Assembly (NCBI GenBank): GCA_028703645.1
Contig: JAQVML010000105.1
Location: forward strand, 1-5,947
Direction of reading: 5' to 3'
Origin: Eubacteriales bacterium
Lineage (GTDB): Bacteria; Bacillota; Clostridia; Christensenellales; CAG-138
Length of the DNA stretch: 5,947 bases
This document shows positions 5,892-5,947 of this stretch, in pieces. Position 1 is the stretch's first letter. The number at the start of each line of letters is the position of its first letter. The notes under the pieces were generated by a model. The model had not been told where the DNA came from, did not search any database, and worked only from the letters and a program-made list of their open reading frames with translations. The position numbers were made by a program, and so were the translations under genes.

Positions 5892-5947
5892 TTATCGGGC
5901 GGCTGTGACGCAGAGCTCCACAAGGCACTCCGGCCGCGCCATCTGTA
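5892..5947 (-). CDS. Possible C-terminal end of a convergent minus-strand gene (unidentified)
   Basis: From the right edge one minus-strand frame reads QMARPECLVELCVTAAR and stops at TAA (5894 to 5892), with mostly G or C in third codon positions as in the real genes here. After the stop the DNA becomes AT-richer and meets the bidirectional terminator about 55 bases on, as expected behind a gene end. The tail P..LVEL.V.AA resembles the last strand of Rid/YjgF-type proteins (family knowledge from memory), but 17 residues cannot identify a family. The two other minus frames are less gene-like: one stops at 5848, the other runs through the terminator into the ROK gene. Confidence 0.27.
   Translation of the reverse strand, partial: QMARPECLVELCVTAAR

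Noticed and set aside
5546..5923. Minus-strand 125-codon open frame starting with TTG and open to the right edge
   Set aside because: It reads straight through the bidirectional terminator and lies antisense to the C-terminus of the ROK gene. No ribosome binding site, and less gene-like codon use than the alternative frame.
1..5947. Search for CRISPR arrays, insertion sequences, tRNA/rRNA genes, riboswitches or a new defence-type system
   Set aside because: No repeat-spacer pattern, transposase, terminal repeats, cloverleaf or known aptamer-like conserved stretch was seen. The content is an ordinary transport operon with its regulator.

Overview
The window shows most of one Opp/Dpp-type ABC import operon on the minus strand. 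A single ROK-family transcription regulator is divergently transcribed on the plus strand. Several features suggest a Gram-positive host of the Firmicutes/Clostridia kind: strong AGGAGG-type ribosome binding sites before almost every gene, a substrate-binding protein made as a lipoprotein with an Ala/Thr/Pro/Glu-rich tether, GTG and TTG starts, and fairly GC-rich coding DNA set against a very AT-rich intergenic region. The sequence alone does not fix a genus.

Layout, read in the direction of transcription. Minus strand, right to left: a solute-binding lipoprotein (3939 to 2218), an intergenic stretch with a strong mRNA hairpin (2125-2217), a DppB-like permease (2124 to 1165), a DppC-like permease (1148 to 270), and the first 83 codons of a DppD/OppD-like ATPase (251 to the window edge). 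A second ATPase would be expected beyond the left edge. The 544-base divergent region (3940-4483) holds a candidate sigma-A promoter and a 5'-leader hairpin for the transport operon, an extended -10 promoter for the regulator, several short dyads and a threefold direct repeat. Plus strand: the ROK regulator (4484-5728), followed by a strong hairpin with T-runs on both sides (5796-5835) that could terminate transcription from both directions. The last ~55 bases have the look of the C-terminus of a convergent minus-strand gene, too short to identify firmly.

How it fits together: the lipoprotein captures a solute outside the membrane, the two permeases form the channel and the ATPases drive uptake. 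The ROK protein is the obvious candidate regulator of the operon and possibly of itself. The ROK protein has a winged helix and an intact Cys zinc motif, but several sugar-kinase/sugar-binding positions are replaced. Its effector, and the transporter's substrate (peptide or oligosaccharide), are therefore open.

I found no CRISPR array, mobile element, RNA gene or clearly new multi-gene system. The points of interest are regulatory: the translation-proximal hairpin inside the operon, the promoter dyads and the degenerate effector site of the regulator.
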